DNA of 64,000 nucleotides from JANQPX01 sp965204405 (GTDB lineage Bacteria; Pseudomonadota; Alphaproteobacteria; Geminicoccales; Geminicoccaceae). Made by a program: the position numbers and the translations under genes. The DNA lies in NCBI GenBank assembly GCA_965204405.1, contig CBDBEN010000002.1, positions 372,001-436,000 on the forward strand, in the 5' to 3' direction. Every line of letters starts with the position of its first letter. Within the stretch, counting starts at the first letter, position 1. The notes beneath the pieces were generated by a model. The model saw nothing but the letters and a program-made list of their open reading frames with translations. It was not told the DNA's origin and made no database searches. Below are positions 54,455-63,423 of this stretch, piece after piece.

Positions 54455-55356
54455 TTGTAGGTGCTCTCGGCAGGCAGATAATTCCCGATTGTAGTGCTGA
54501 GATCCTGTAGGCCCATCGAGTTCACGAGCTGGCGTGCGCTCGCTTCCGAGGGGCTACCAAGGACGCCGCCGGCACCAGGAAGTACCCCGATCACGCTTTT
54601 CGCCCGGTCAAGACGCTCTTGCAGGGCAGCGTGGTATTTCGGATGGTTGCTCTTCTTCATCGCTTCGGTTGCATCGACGAAAGAGACGAGCTGTCCGATG
54701 GCATAGAAGTTGGCAAGCTCAGCGCGGGACATCTTTGCATTGGATTTGACATTGGGCGGATAGAAGCGATGGCGCACCGAGCCCTGTGAATAGCGGACGA
54801 TTTCATAGTCACCGTTGATGGGATGACCGGCATTGAGCAAAGCGTCGATTTCCGAACCCTTGAGCTTGCTGAGCCCATGACAGCCGAAACAATTTTCGGC
54901 GATGTCGTATTTCATGTCCGGCCAGATCATGCCCATCGCCACCGTTTCCTGACGTCTTGCCGGCTTTGGGCGCTTCTCGTTGTTATGGACCTCGATCCAG
55001 CTGGTCGCATTGCCGTGGCAGCTCTCGCAGGAGGGGCCGGCATCGGCACGCGCGCGGCCGCGCTTGTCGATCATGGTGTAGTGGCATTGCTGGCAAAGCG
55101 CATTCTTGCGAATATTGCCGCCGCCGACCTTGTCGGCGATCTGATCGGCCTTGTCTCGCTTGTGAATGTCACGAAAGGATTTGCCGTGCGGGGAAGCTTC
55201 CCAGACTGCATGCTCGGACTTGTGGCATTTCTTGCACTTTTCCGGCCCTAGTTTGACAACGGATGCGCTGATACTGGGGGCAGGTATAGTCGTCAAACAA
55301 AAGCCGAATGTGGCCAACGCCAATCCTGTCAGGGTCAAGACCGTACGAAGCTGCAT
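54451..55356 (-). CDS. Exported tetraheme cytochrome c (c-554-like)
   Basis: A 301-residue periplasmic protein, first gene of the cluster. ATG 55356 leads into a signal peptide (RTVLTLTGLALATFGFCL); GGAAT lies upstream. Four CXXCH motifs: CKKCH, CQQCH, CESCH and CFGCH, with the opening GPEKCKKCHKSEHAVWEASPHGKSF resembling cytochrome c-554 relatives, in which the early His serves as ligand. The final third lacks hemes and looks helical. The stop overlaps the next gene's start (GTGA). Likely a soluble electron carrier in the periplasm. Confidence 0.85.
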   Translation of the reverse strand: MQLRTVLTLTGLALATFGFCLTTIPAPSISASVVKLGPEKCKKCHKSEHAVWEASPHGKSFRDIHKRDKADQIADKVGGGNIRKNALCQQCHYTMIDKRGRARADAGPSCESCHGNATSWIEVHNNEKRPKPARRQETVAMGMIWPDMKYDIAENCFGCHGLSKLKGSEIDALLNAGHPINGDYEIVRYSQGSVRHRFYPPNVKSNAKMSRAELANFYAIGQLVSFVDATEAMKKSNHPKYHAALQERLDRAKSVIGVLPGAGGVLGSPSEASARQLVNSMGLQDLSTTIGNYLPAESTYK

Positions 55357-55392
55357 CGCAAGACAATTCCTTCTTCTGATCCGATATGGCTC

Positions 55393-55420
55393 GTTATAAA
55401 CTAACCTATAAGTCAATCAA
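55393..55420 (-). promoter_or_regulatory. Candidate promoter of the cytochrome cluster
   Basis: On the minus strand, TTGATT (55420-55415) and TATAAC (55398-55393) are spaced by 16 bp, a good fit to a sigma-70 promoter, 37 bp before the ATG of the tetraheme cytochrome gene. The surrounding TTGAT half-sites resemble halves of an FNR/Anr box but no complete box is present. Confidence 0.45.
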
Positions 55421-55468
55421 TATCATAATATTATCAACTTTAAATAGATTTAACAAAAACTGCTGGGC

Positions 55469-55485
55469 TTGGTTTGTTTGACCAA
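55469..55485. promoter_or_regulatory. Inverted repeat TTGGT-N7-ACCAA
   Basis: A 5-bp perfect inverted repeat with a T...A outline like LysR-type operator sites, 216 bp before the flavoprotein gene. No LysR gene is in the window, so this is only a candidate. Confidence 0.3.
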
Positions 55486-55700
55486 ATGAAGGTCCCCGAG
55501 ATCAGGCGGTACCATAGATCAGGCCGACAGCGCTCTGGACCACGCCCTGGCTTTGTCGCGGTAAGGTGCCGCATACGATGAACACTGCGTCTGGCCGACC
55601 TGGGGCTGGTCGCAGCCGATCAAGCATATCGGACGGGATTGCCTTTGGTCGTGCGGCATAGCAGGGTTGTCCGGGCAAAGTCACAAGTGGCCGTCGACAT

Positions 55701-57176
55701 ATGAATTCAAACGATCAAGAGGCCGGAGGCGGCCTCGCTGCTCTGAACGCACGCGTTCGCGAGGATCTCAGCTGTCTTTGTCGGCCACCCGCAAATTGGG
55801 TCGTGCCGCGTGAGTTCCAGGGTGAATCGGCGCTCGATGTACTGATCGTCGGCGGCGGCATGTGCGGCATGCTTGTCTGGTTTGCTCTGCAGTCAGCCGG
55901 CATCCGCAATGTCCGGATCATCGATCGCAGCCCTGAGGGTGAGGAGGGTCCCTGGGTGACCTATGCGCGCATGGAGACACTGCGCTCGCCCAAGCATCTG
56001 GTCGGTCCGGCATATGGCATGGCCTCGTTGACCTTTCGCGCTTGGTTCGAGGCAAACTTCGGCCAAGCGGCCTGGGACGCTCTCGACAAGATCCCGCGGA
56101 CCATGTGGATGGACTATCTTCGCTGGTACAGGCACGTCTTGAATGTGCCGGTCGAAAACGATGTCGAGCTGATCCAAGTTCGCCCGGAAGCCGGTCTTTT
56201 GCGTCTCGAACTCGGCGGCGAGGGCACCGAGCAGTCGGGCCTCCTGACCAGAAAGCTGATCATGGCGACGGGCCGTGAAGGGACTGGCCATCCCAACATT
56301 CCGGCTTTCATGGAAGGCGTGCCGAGAGAGCGTTTCGCCCATTCCTCGGATGACATCGATTTTTCCGAGCTCAGGGGAAAGAGGGTCGCCGTCATTGGTG
56401 TTGGTGCTTCCGCTGTTGAAAACGCCGCCGAGGCGGCTGAGGCGGGAGCAAGTGAGGTCAGGTTGCTGGCGCGGCGCAGCAAAATGCCGACCATCAACAA
56501 GATGATGGGTATCGGTTCCTTCGGCTTTTCCGCAGGCTACGCCGCTCTTCCCGATGAGTGGCGCTGGCGTTTCATGCAGTATTCATTCGCCACCCAAACA
56601 CCTGCTCCCCATGGCTCAACCCGCCGGGCTAACCGCCAGGACGCCGTCAGCTTTCATCTGGATGCTGCAGTGACCCGCGTAATGCCGGAAGGCGACGGGC
56701 TCCGCGTCGACATTGAAGGTGACCGTTTCCTGGCGGCCGATTTCTTGATCCTGGGGACCGGGTTCACGACCGACCCGCTGGCGAGAACTGAGTTCGGCGA
56801 CGTCGTTGCCGAGATCCAGCTTTGGGAGGATGTTTACACCCCGCCCGACGACGAGCGTGATCCTGACCTCGGGCGTTTTCCCTATCTGAACCCCGACTTC
56901 ACCTTCCGCGAGAAGACGCCGGGCACCGCTCCATGGCTCGCCAATGTCTATTGCTTCAACTACGGCGCAACCGCCAGTCTCGGTAAGGTTAGCGGCGATA
57001 TTCCGGGTATCAGCGAAGGGGCTGCCTGGCTCACCAGGGACATTGCAGCTTCCCTCTACCGGGAGGACATCGAGGTCCACTGGCAGCACCTTCAAGACTA
57101 CGAAAAACCCGAGCTTCAGGGTGACGAGTGGACCGAAAGCCCCTTGCCCGACCACGAGGAGAAAGTCGCATCATGA
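55701..57176 (+). CDS. FMO-like flavin-dependent monooxygenase or oxidoreductase
   Basis: A 491-residue FAD protein. Nucleotide-binding motifs are VLIVGGGMCGMLVWFALQSAG (GGGMCG at 51-56) and a second VAVIGVGASAVENAAEAAEAG near 232, for NAD(P)H, with ATG-like LILGTGFTTDPLA later. The arrangement matches flavin-containing and Baeyer-Villiger-type monooxygenases, though the strict FMO fingerprint FxGxxxHxxxY/W is not found; FAHSSDDIDF occupies that position. First gene of an operon whose next gene overlaps by ATGA. It may oxidise an imported amine. Confidence 0.8.
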   Translation: MNSNDQEAGGGLAALNARVREDLSCLCRPPANWVVPREFQGESALDVLIVGGGMCGMLVWFALQSAGIRNVRIIDRSPEGEEGPWVTYARMETLRSPKHLVGPAYGMASLTFRAWFEANFGQAAWDALDKIPRTMWMDYLRWYRHVLNVPVENDVELIQVRPEAGLLRLELGGEGTEQSGLLTRKLIMATGREGTGHPNIPAFMEGVPRERFAHSSDDIDFSELRGKRVAVIGVGASAVENAAEAAEAGASEVRLLARRSKMPTINKMMGIGSFGFSAGYAALPDEWRWRFMQYSFATQTPAPHGSTRRANRQDAVSFHLDAAVTRVMPEGDGLRVDIEGDRFLAADFLILGTGFTTDPLARTEFGDVVAEIQLWEDVYTPPDDERDPDLGRFPYLNPDFTFREKTPGTAPWLANVYCFNYGATASLGKVSGDIPGISEGAAWLTRDIAASLYREDIEVHWQHLQDYEKPELQGDEWTESPLPDHEEKVAS

Positions 57177-57640
57177 GCGGTGACAGGATCACGACCTTGG
57201 CCGGGCTCGAAGAGTCGGGCGCTATAGCCCACCGTGCCGACATTCTAACGATGACCGAAGCGGCGAGCGCCGCCGTATTGCGGCCGGCAGAGACGGGGGC
57301 TTTCTCTCACGAACGACGCGCAGCTCTTGCCGTCCGCATCGCCCGGCTGAACGGTATGGACGCGTTGGCCGAACATTATGGCCAGGGCATGACCGAGAAG
57401 GAGGCGAAGCTTGCCGACCCATCATTCGATGGCGATGATGACGAAGGTCTGCGCGCCATTCTTGCCTTTACGGACCGTGTCGCAGCCAACCCGAAAGGCG
57501 CAACCGGAGAGAACATCGAAACGCTGAAACAAGCAGGCATCGCCGATGCCGATATCGTGCGGCTGACCCAGTTGAATGCCTATCTCGCCTACGAAATCCG
57601 CCTGGTCGAAGGCCTCCAGCTGATGGGAGCAGGCGCATGA
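57173..57640 (+). CDS. CMD-domain protein, Avi_7170-like
   Basis: A 155-residue helical protein of the carboxymuconolactone decarboxylase/AhpD superfamily. The domain is recognisable in ERRAALAVRIARLNGMDALAEHYGQG and ILAFTDRVAANPKGAT. It contains no cysteine at all, so it cannot have peroxidase chemistry. Sequence and pairing with the next gene match the CMD family named after Avi_7170. ATG 57173 overlaps the flavoprotein stop, and its own stop is overlapped by the next start. Confidence 0.8.
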   Translation: MSGDRITTLAGLEESGAIAHRADILTMTEAASAAVLRPAETGAFSHERRAALAVRIARLNGMDALAEHYGQGMTEKEAKLADPSFDGDDDEGLRAILAFTDRVAANPKGATGENIETLKQAGIADADIVRLTQLNAYLAYEIRLVEGLQLMGAGA

Positions 57641-58230
57641 GCGACGTGATCCACGACTTTACCGCCGAGGTGCCGGCATGGCGGCCGCGCGTAACGCCGG
57701 TGGATCTCGAAAAGGCAACACCCGCTCAGCTCGACGCCCTCAAGGTGACACCGTCCAACACGAAGGTTTCCGATTACGTCCTCACCCTTGCTCATGACGT
57801 CGAGGTCCTGAAGGAACGGTCGCCACTGTTCAACGCGATCATGTACAACCGGGGCGGTCTCGGACGCGCCGAGCGCGAGCTTGGCGCGACAGCGGCATCG
57901 GTGATCAATCGCTGCATCTATTGCGCCGCTGTCCACGCCAGCCGCTACAACCAGCTCACCAAGGGCGGTGAGGTCATGGCGGCACTCTTCGCAGACGGCG
58001 AGGAGGTTCAGCTTGAGCCGCGCAGTCAGGCGATCGTCGACTTTGCGTTCAAACTCTCGAAAGCACCGTCGGAGGCCACGACGGACGACGTACAGAAATT
58101 GCGCGATGCCGGTCTGTCGGAGGAAGAAATCACCGACCTCATCCTCTCCACCGCGCTCTTCGCCTGGGCCAACCGCCTCATGCACATCCTAGGCGACCCC
58201 GTTGCGACGGGGAGCGTGGACATTGGCTGA
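57637..58230 (+). CDS. AhpD-like alkylhydroperoxidase, Avi_7169-like
   Basis: A 197-residue AhpD-fold protein with the active-site CxxC: NRCIYCAAVHASR, Cys93, Cys96 and His100. Known AhpD proteins use that pair for peroxide or disulfide reduction. With the Cys-free CMD protein upstream it forms the conserved Avi_7170/Avi_7169 pair, possibly one complex. The ATG overlaps the upstream stop (ATGA). Physiological reaction is unknown. Confidence 0.82.
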   Translation: MSDVIHDFTAEVPAWRPRVTPVDLEKATPAQLDALKVTPSNTKVSDYVLTLAHDVEVLKERSPLFNAIMYNRGGLGRAERELGATAASVINRCIYCAAVHASRYNQLTKGGEVMAALFADGEEVQLEPRSQAIVDFAFKLSKAPSEATTDDVQKLRDAGLSEEEITDLILSTALFAWANRLMHILGDPVATGSVDIG

Positions 58231-59329
58231 GGAGCCTTCCCTGAAAGTTGGTATCGCGGGCGCGGGCTCGGTGGCCTTCGGCAATGCCGCCCTTTTGGAG
58301 CAGGCAGGGCATCGGGTGATGCTCTGGTCGCCCTCTGGCGCGCGCACCGCGAACCTCTCGGCGGGCGAACCACTGGTCGCCGAAGGTGCCGTCGCGGGGA
58401 AGTTTCATCCGGCGGTCGCTCATAATGCCGAAGAGCTGGCGGCCTTCGCCGATGTGGTTCTTCTGGCCTTGCCGGCTTACGGCCACAAACACGTCATGGA
58501 CGCATTAGCGCCCCATCTTCGAAGCGACCAGACGGTGCTGATCAGCTCCCACGCCTCCTTCGGCGCCCTCTACTTCTCGAAGCTCCTGTCAACGCGCGGC
58601 GCGCCGCCGCCGGCGATCGTCGCCTGGGGCACGACTGCAACAACAGGCCGCCAACCGGAGGCGACCCGCGTCATGGTCAACACGGTCCGGTCGAAGATCG
58701 ACATTGCGACGATACCCCATGACGACTCTGCGAAAGCGTCAGCCGTGAGCCGGCGGCTCTTCGGCGACCGTTTCGTGGAGCGCGACGGACTGCTCGCGAT
58801 AGCACTTTCCAACCTCAACCCGCAAAACCATATGGGCATTGCGCTCGGCAACATGACCCGAATGGAGCGTGGCGAGACCTGGAGCCAGGGGCAAAACGTC
58901 ACCCCGAATGTCGGGAGGCTCCTAGAGGCGCTTGATCAGGAACGGCTAGCGATCGCCAACAGCCTCGACCTTTCGGTTCGCACCATCTTCGAGCATTTTC
59001 ATCTGTCGTTTCATGTGCCGGTGGCGAGTATCAGCGACATGAATCAGGAGATGCATCAAGCGGGGCGCGGCGGCACCGGCCCGGCCAGCGCGGATACCAG
59101 ATATGTGACCGAGGATGTGCCCTATGGTCTTTTGCCGACAGTCATGCTGGGAACGCTGACGGGACAAACCGCAAAGTTGCACCAGGCCGGGATCGACATC
59201 TTCTCCGCGATGTATGGCGTCGATTTCGAGCGAGAAAACGAGCTGCTTCCCGCCCTTGACTTGCAGGCAATCCCGCTTGCACAGTTGAAAAAGCTGGCCA
59301 AACAAGGCTTTCCGCTCACAGACGGCTGA
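58223..59329 (+). CDS. Octopine/nopaline-dehydrogenase-family enzyme
   Basis: A 368-residue NAD(P)-dependent enzyme. The Rossmann motif VGIAGAGSVAFGNAALL lies near the N-terminus. The C-terminal helical domain has the family's catalytic-region features: FHVPVASISDMNQEMHQ, then EDVPYGLLPTVMLG, where ligand His and Asp are expected. Relatives reductively join an amino acid with a keto acid or reverse the reaction. TTG 58223 is preferred: GGGGAG lies 8 nt upstream and the start overlaps the previous stop. In this operon it may oxidise an imported opine-like compound. Confidence 0.82.
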   Translation: MAEEPSLKVGIAGAGSVAFGNAALLEQAGHRVMLWSPSGARTANLSAGEPLVAEGAVAGKFHPAVAHNAEELAAFADVVLLALPAYGHKHVMDALAPHLRSDQTVLISSHASFGALYFSKLLSTRGAPPPAIVAWGTTATTGRQPEATRVMVNTVRSKIDIATIPHDDSAKASAVSRRLFGDRFVERDGLLAIALSNLNPQNHMGIALGNMTRMERGETWSQGQNVTPNVGRLLEALDQERLAIANSLDLSVRTIFEHFHLSFHVPVASISDMNQEMHQAGRGGTGPASADTRYVTEDVPYGLLPTVMLGTLTGQTAKLHQAGIDIFSAMYGVDFERENELLPALDLQAIPLAQLKKLAKQGFPLTDG

Positions 59330-59367
59330 GCGACACCACCAATCCAAATTCCCAGGGAGATGCTTCC

Positions 59368-60471
59368 ATGGCCAAGATCAACAGACGGTCCTTTATCCGG
59401 ACAACGGCGGCCTCCGGCGTGGTGCTGGCGGCGCCGGCCTACCTCAAGACGTTGAGCGCCCAGGACAGCAAAGAAGTCAATATCTGGACCTACGCCAATT
59501 TCGTGCCCGATGATTTCAAGGCAGCCTTCGAGGCCGAGACCGGGATCAAAGTCAACATCCGCCTGGTGGATGACCAGGGCAAGCAGTTCAACCTGCTCGC
59601 CGCCGAGGCACCAAACCCGACCGCCGACATCGTCACCGTCGCCGGCCACCGCTTCCTGCAGTTCATCGACAGCGGCCTGCTGGCCCCGATGGATACCGGC
59701 CGCCTCGGCAATTGGGGCAACATCAACCCGGTCTATTCGGAAAGCGACTGGGCGACGATCAATGGCGAGAAATGGGGTGCCCCCATCCTCTCCGGCGCCG
59801 AGGTGATGGCCTACAACACCGAGGTGGTGATGCCCGAGGAGGCGTTGAGCTGGGACGTCATGTTCGACGAGAAGTACAGTGGCCAGATCGCCTATATCAT
59901 CCAGGACATGATGTCCGTACTAATGCTCTACAAAGGCTATGACGGCAACATGGTCGAGTATTTGGATAACCCTGACGAGGCCGCACGTATCGTCACTGAA
60001 ATCCGTGATCTGATGATCGAGCACAAGCCGATGGTCCGGAAATATTACGATGCCGGCGCCGAGGTGCAGCAGATGTTCATCAACCAGGACATCGTGCTCG
60101 CCCATGCCTGGAACGGCCCGATCTCGAAGCTGATCATGGATGGCTTCCCGGTCGCCATGACCATCCCGAAGGAAGGCTCCTACGGCTTCGTCTACACCTT
60201 GAACGTCGCCAACAACGGGCCGAATGCCGACAACGCCTACACTTTCCTCGATGCGCTGCTGGCGAGTTCGGAAGTCGGCGCCCAGATGACCAAGTCGTCC
60301 GGTTTCATCTCCACCTATAACGGCGCATCGGAGCACCTGACCGAGCTCGAGCAAAAAGCCTCGTCCTTCACCGAAGACGAACTTGCAGGTCTCCAGTTCT
60401 TCCGCGCCGAAGCCAACGACATGAAGTACAAGCTGGTCGATCCAGCCGTCGAAGAAGTCAAAGCCGCCTAG
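59368..60471 (+). CDS. PotD-like ABC transporter substrate-binding protein (Tat signal)
   Basis: A 367-residue periplasmic protein with a twin-arginine signal peptide: NRRSFIRTTAASGVVLAAPAY. The mature part is typical of the polyamine/iron/opine class, starting VNIWTYANFVPDDFKAAFEAETGIKV. Ligand specificity cannot be read from sequence, but the operon (dehydrogenase, monooxygenase) suggests an amine or opine. CAGGGAGATG lies before the ATG. The permease genes follow. Confidence 0.85.
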   Translation: MAKINRRSFIRTTAASGVVLAAPAYLKTLSAQDSKEVNIWTYANFVPDDFKAAFEAETGIKVNIRLVDDQGKQFNLLAAEAPNPTADIVTVAGHRFLQFIDSGLLAPMDTGRLGNWGNINPVYSESDWATINGEKWGAPILSGAEVMAYNTEVVMPEEALSWDVMFDEKYSGQIAYIIQDMMSVLMLYKGYDGNMVEYLDNPDEAARIVTEIRDLMIEHKPMVRKYYDAGAEVQQMFINQDIVLAHAWNGPISKLIMDGFPVAMTIPKEGSYGFVYTLNVANNGPNADNAYTFLDALLASSEVGAQMTKSSGFISTYNGASEHLTELEQKASSFTEDELAGLQFFRAEANDMKYKLVDPAVEEVKAA

Positions 60472-60492
60472 CGCGCGGCGGCGTGGCGAGCG

Positions 60493-61476
60493 TTGACGGG
60501 AACGAGAGAAAGCATCGCCGGCGGCAGCGTAAGAGCTGCCGGCGATCACCGTCCCTTTTGGGGGGCTGTAGTCAGCAGTCCCAGCTATCAGGCAATCGCT
60601 GATCTGATCTTCAAATCGCCGAGGCGTCAGTTTCTGCTGCTCGCCTCACTGCCGATCGCCTGGGTGCTGATCGCCCATCTCGGCCCGATCCTGCAGATGT
60701 TCTGGGTCAGTTTTCTCGACAGCTACCCGCCGACCGTCGGCCAGGAGCCCGGCTGGACCTTGGCCAATTGGACAAAATTCTTCGAAGAGCGCATCTTCAT
60801 GATGCCGTTCTTTCGCACATTGGCCTTCGCCTTCGTCGTGACGATCAGTACGCTGCTGATCACCTACCCCGTCGCCTATTTCCTGGCCAAGCACGTCAAA
60901 CGCCGAAACCAGATGATCTTTTTGTTACTTCTCCTCATCCCCTTCTGGGTGGGAGAAATCGTCCGCACCTACGCGATCATGATCCTGCTCGGCAATAACG
61001 GTGCCGTGAACCTGCTCTTGAAGTCGACCGGCTTGATCGATCGGCCGATCCCCTTCATGTACACCACCTTCTCGATGAGCCTCGGCATCGTCTACCTCAC
61101 GGCACTCTACATGCTGCTCCCGCTCTATTCGGCGCTGGAAAAAATCCCGGACAGCTACCGCGAAGCCGCAGCCGATCTTGGGGCTGGTCCCTGGACGCGC
61201 TTTTGGCGGGTGACCCTGCCGCTCTCCAAGGAAGGCATCACGTCAGGCTGCACGTTGGTCTTCCTGATCTCCACCGGCTTCTACGCCACGCCCGTCCTCC
61301 TTGGCGGGCCGAGCACCACGGTCTTCGCCGAGACCATCGCCGGCTTCTTCCACGTCGCCGGTGACGAATGGCCGGTGGGTGCGGCCTTCGCCAGCATCAT
61401 GCTGATCGCGACGCTGGCCTTGACCGGCCTCTTCCTCAAGGTCATGGGCAGGGACGGGAAGGGGCTTTTGCAGTGA
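60493..61476 (+). CDS. PotB-type ABC permease
   Basis: A 327-residue inner-membrane protein with six helices after a short N-terminal extension (first helix in FLLLASLPIAWVLIAHLGPILQM). The coupling motif is DSYREAAADLGAGPWTRFWRVTLPL. The start is TTG at 60493; CTG at a later position is an option. Its stop is overlapped by the next gene (GTGA). Works with the PotC-type permease, ATPase and binding protein next to it. Confidence 0.82.
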   Translation: MTGTRESIAGGSVRAAGDHRPFWGAVVSSPSYQAIADLIFKSPRRQFLLLASLPIAWVLIAHLGPILQMFWVSFLDSYPPTVGQEPGWTLANWTKFFEERIFMMPFFRTLAFAFVVTISTLLITYPVAYFLAKHVKRRNQMIFLLLLLIPFWVGEIVRTYAIMILLGNNGAVNLLLKSTGLIDRPIPFMYTTFSMSLGIVYLTALYMLLPLYSALEKIPDSYREAAADLGAGPWTRFWRVTLPLSKEGITSGCTLVFLISTGFYATPVLLGGPSTTVFAETIAGFFHVAGDEWPVGAAFASIMLIATLALTGLFLKVMGRDGKGLLQ

Positions 61477-62258
61477 CCCGCCACACCCGCGTCCTGATGT
61501 CGGTGATCTACTGGGCCTTCGTCGTCTATCTGTTCGTGCCGCTCTTGCTGATGGTGCTGATGGGCTTCAAGGACAGCAAGTTTATCGGTTTTCCGATCAA
61601 GGGTTGGACGGTCGAATGGTACCTCGGCGTCTTTCAAAGTGCCGAGGTGATCGACGTTTTTCTTTACTCCATGAGCATCGCTGTCGCATCGACGGTGCTC
61701 TCGCTCGCTATCGGCACGTGGATCGCGCTTCTGCTCGGTCCGAACCGCTTTTTCGGGCGCGCCTTCCTGTTCGCGCTTACCTGCCTGCCGGCGGTCATCC
61801 CCGGCATCATCTCGGCGATCTCCCTTCGCATCTATGCGCGCCTCCTGGAGATCGAACCCGGTATGCTGGCGATCATCCTCGGACATACCGTGCATAACGT
61901 GCCGTTCGTCGCCTTGGTGGTGATGGCGAGGCTCAGCACGCTGCCGAAAAGCCAGCTCGAAGCCGCGCGCGATCTTGGCGCGGATGAAGCCGTCACGTTC
62001 ATGCGCATCACGCTTCCCTATCTGAAGCCTGCTCTGATCGGCGCCGCCGTCTTCTGCATGCTGCTCAGCTTCGACGACTTCGTCCGCTCCTTCTTCCTCG
62101 GCGGCTACGAGCCGACCCTGCCTGTCCTGATCTTCGCCAAGCTCCGCTCCGGCATGTCGCCGGAAATCAACGCCATCTCCACCGTCGCCCTCGTGCTCAC
62201 CGCCGTCGTCGGCCTCTGGGCGGAACGCTGGACCAGAAAAATGAAGGTCACGCCGTGA
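61473..62258 (+). CDS. PotC-type ABC permease
   Basis: A 261-residue inner-membrane protein starting at GTG 61473, overlapping the PotB stop. Six helices, the first in VLMSVIYWAFVVYLFVPLLLMVLMG; coupling loop KSQLEAARDLGADEAVTFMRITLPYL. Length and layout are standard for the family. Gene order D-B-C-A in this operon is a common variant for polyamine-like importers. Confidence 0.85.
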   Translation: MTRHTRVLMSVIYWAFVVYLFVPLLLMVLMGFKDSKFIGFPIKGWTVEWYLGVFQSAEVIDVFLYSMSIAVASTVLSLAIGTWIALLLGPNRFFGRAFLFALTCLPAVIPGIISAISLRIYARLLEIEPGMLAIILGHTVHNVPFVALVVMARLSTLPKSQLEAARDLGADEAVTFMRITLPYLKPALIGAAVFCMLLSFDDFVRSFFLGGYEPTLPVLIFAKLRSGMSPEINAISTVALVLTAVVGLWAERWTRKMKVTP

Positions 62259-62274
62259 CCTGGGGTTTTTAAGT

Positions 62275-63357
62275 ATGAGCTTGGAATCCGATATTGTCGT
62301 CCACCTGGATCGCATCACCAAGCGCTTCGGCGACGTGGTGGCGGTCGACGATCTCGACATGCAGATCATGGCCGGCGAGTTCGTGACCTTTCTCGGACCG
62401 AGCGGCTGCGGCAAGTCGACGACGCTGCGCATCATCGGCGGCTTCGAACGGCCGGACGCCGGGCGCGTAATCGTCGGCAGCGACGATGTCACCGCGCGTC
62501 CGCCGAACAAGCGTGACGTCAACATGGTGTTCCAGGACTACGCTCTGTTCCCGCATATGTCGGTTGCCGGCAACATGGCCTTCGGCCTGGAGCTCAAAGG
62601 CAAGAGCCGCACCGACATCAATCGCCGCCTCAACGAATTGCTGACCTTGCTGGAACTGGAAGCCCTTCGCGACCGCATGCCCGATCAGCTTTCCGGCGGG
62701 CAGCGTCAGCGCGTCGCCCTTGCCCGGGCCCTTGCCCCCGATCCCCGCCTGCTGCTGCTCGACGAACCGCTCGCCGCCCTCGATGCTAAGCTCCGCGCCC
62801 AGGTTCAGCTCGAGCTAAAGGAGATTCAGAGGCGCACCGGCAAGACCTTCTTCTTCGTCACCCACGACCAGGACGAAGCCCTCACCATGTCGGACAGGAT
62901 CGTGGTGATGAACGAGGGGCGGGTCGAGCAGAGCGGCACGCCGGAAGAGCTCTACCATCATCCCGCGAGCCGCTTCGTCGCGACGTTCATCGGCGAGACC
63001 AATCTCTTCTCCGGCACGGTCAGGAGCGTCGACGGACAGCATGGCGCAATCGACTGGCAAGGCGTCACCCTGATCGCCGTCATCGGCCATCAGCGCCCGG
63101 CACCCGGCCAAACCGTGACCGCCGCGCTTCGCCCCGAACGCATCAACCTGCACGCCGAACAGCCTGAAGGCGGCAACAGCCTCCAGGGACGCATGATTAA
63201 GCAGGTCTTCAAAGGCAGCCGCACCCTGCTCGAGATCGCAATCGGCGAGAGCGCAACAGTCAGCGCCTTCTCCGATGGTCAAACCCTCGATCACATCGAC
63301 CCGGACCGGTTCTGGATCAGCTGGGAACAGGAGAGCCTGACACTGCTCCGGGACTAG
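62275..63357 (+). CDS. PotA-type ABC ATP-binding protein
   Basis: A 360-residue ATPase: Walker A GPSGCGKST, Q-loop FQDYALFPH, signature LSGGQRQR, Walker B LLLLDEPLAALD and H-loop VTHDQDEAL all intact. A C-terminal TOBE domain follows (ALRPERINLHAEQPEGGNS). ATG 62275, 16 bp after the PotC stop. It is the last intact gene of the operon; the sequence beyond contains only a damaged frame. Confidence 0.88.
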   Translation: MSLESDIVVHLDRITKRFGDVVAVDDLDMQIMAGEFVTFLGPSGCGKSTTLRIIGGFERPDAGRVIVGSDDVTARPPNKRDVNMVFQDYALFPHMSVAGNMAFGLELKGKSRTDINRRLNELLTLLELEALRDRMPDQLSGGQRQRVALARALAPDPRLLLLDEPLAALDAKLRAQVQLELKEIQRRTGKTFFFVTHDQDEALTMSDRIVVMNEGRVEQSGTPEELYHHPASRFVATFIGETNLFSGTVRSVDGQHGAIDWQGVTLIAVIGHQRPAPGQTVTAALRPERINLHAEQPEGGNSLQGRMIKQVFKGSRTLLEIAIGESATVSAFSDGQTLDHIDPDRFWISWEQESLTLLRD

Positions 63358-63423
63358 TGGTGCGAACAAGGGCCACATCGCCACCGAGGACGGCCAGCCG
63401 CTGCCCAGGGCGAGGGGGTGAGC

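Larger units (their letters stand above)
55357..55700. other. AT-rich intergenic control region
   Basis: Separates the minus-strand cytochrome cluster from the plus-strand flavoprotein operon. About 55390-55460 is strikingly AT-rich against its surroundings and contains a direct TTGAT pair on the minus strand. The rest is GC-rich; a 60-residue minus-strand frame at 55502-55684 has no recognisable product. Confidence 0.5.

Noticed and set aside
55502..55684. A 60-residue minus-strand frame between two operons
   Set aside because: No ribosome site or recognisable family; it would also place a gene within the control region.
61281..62525. A 414-residue minus-strand frame opposite the PotC and PotA genes
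   Set aside because: It is the mirror of two clear transporter genes, rich in Arg, His, Asp and Glu, with no recognisable fold.
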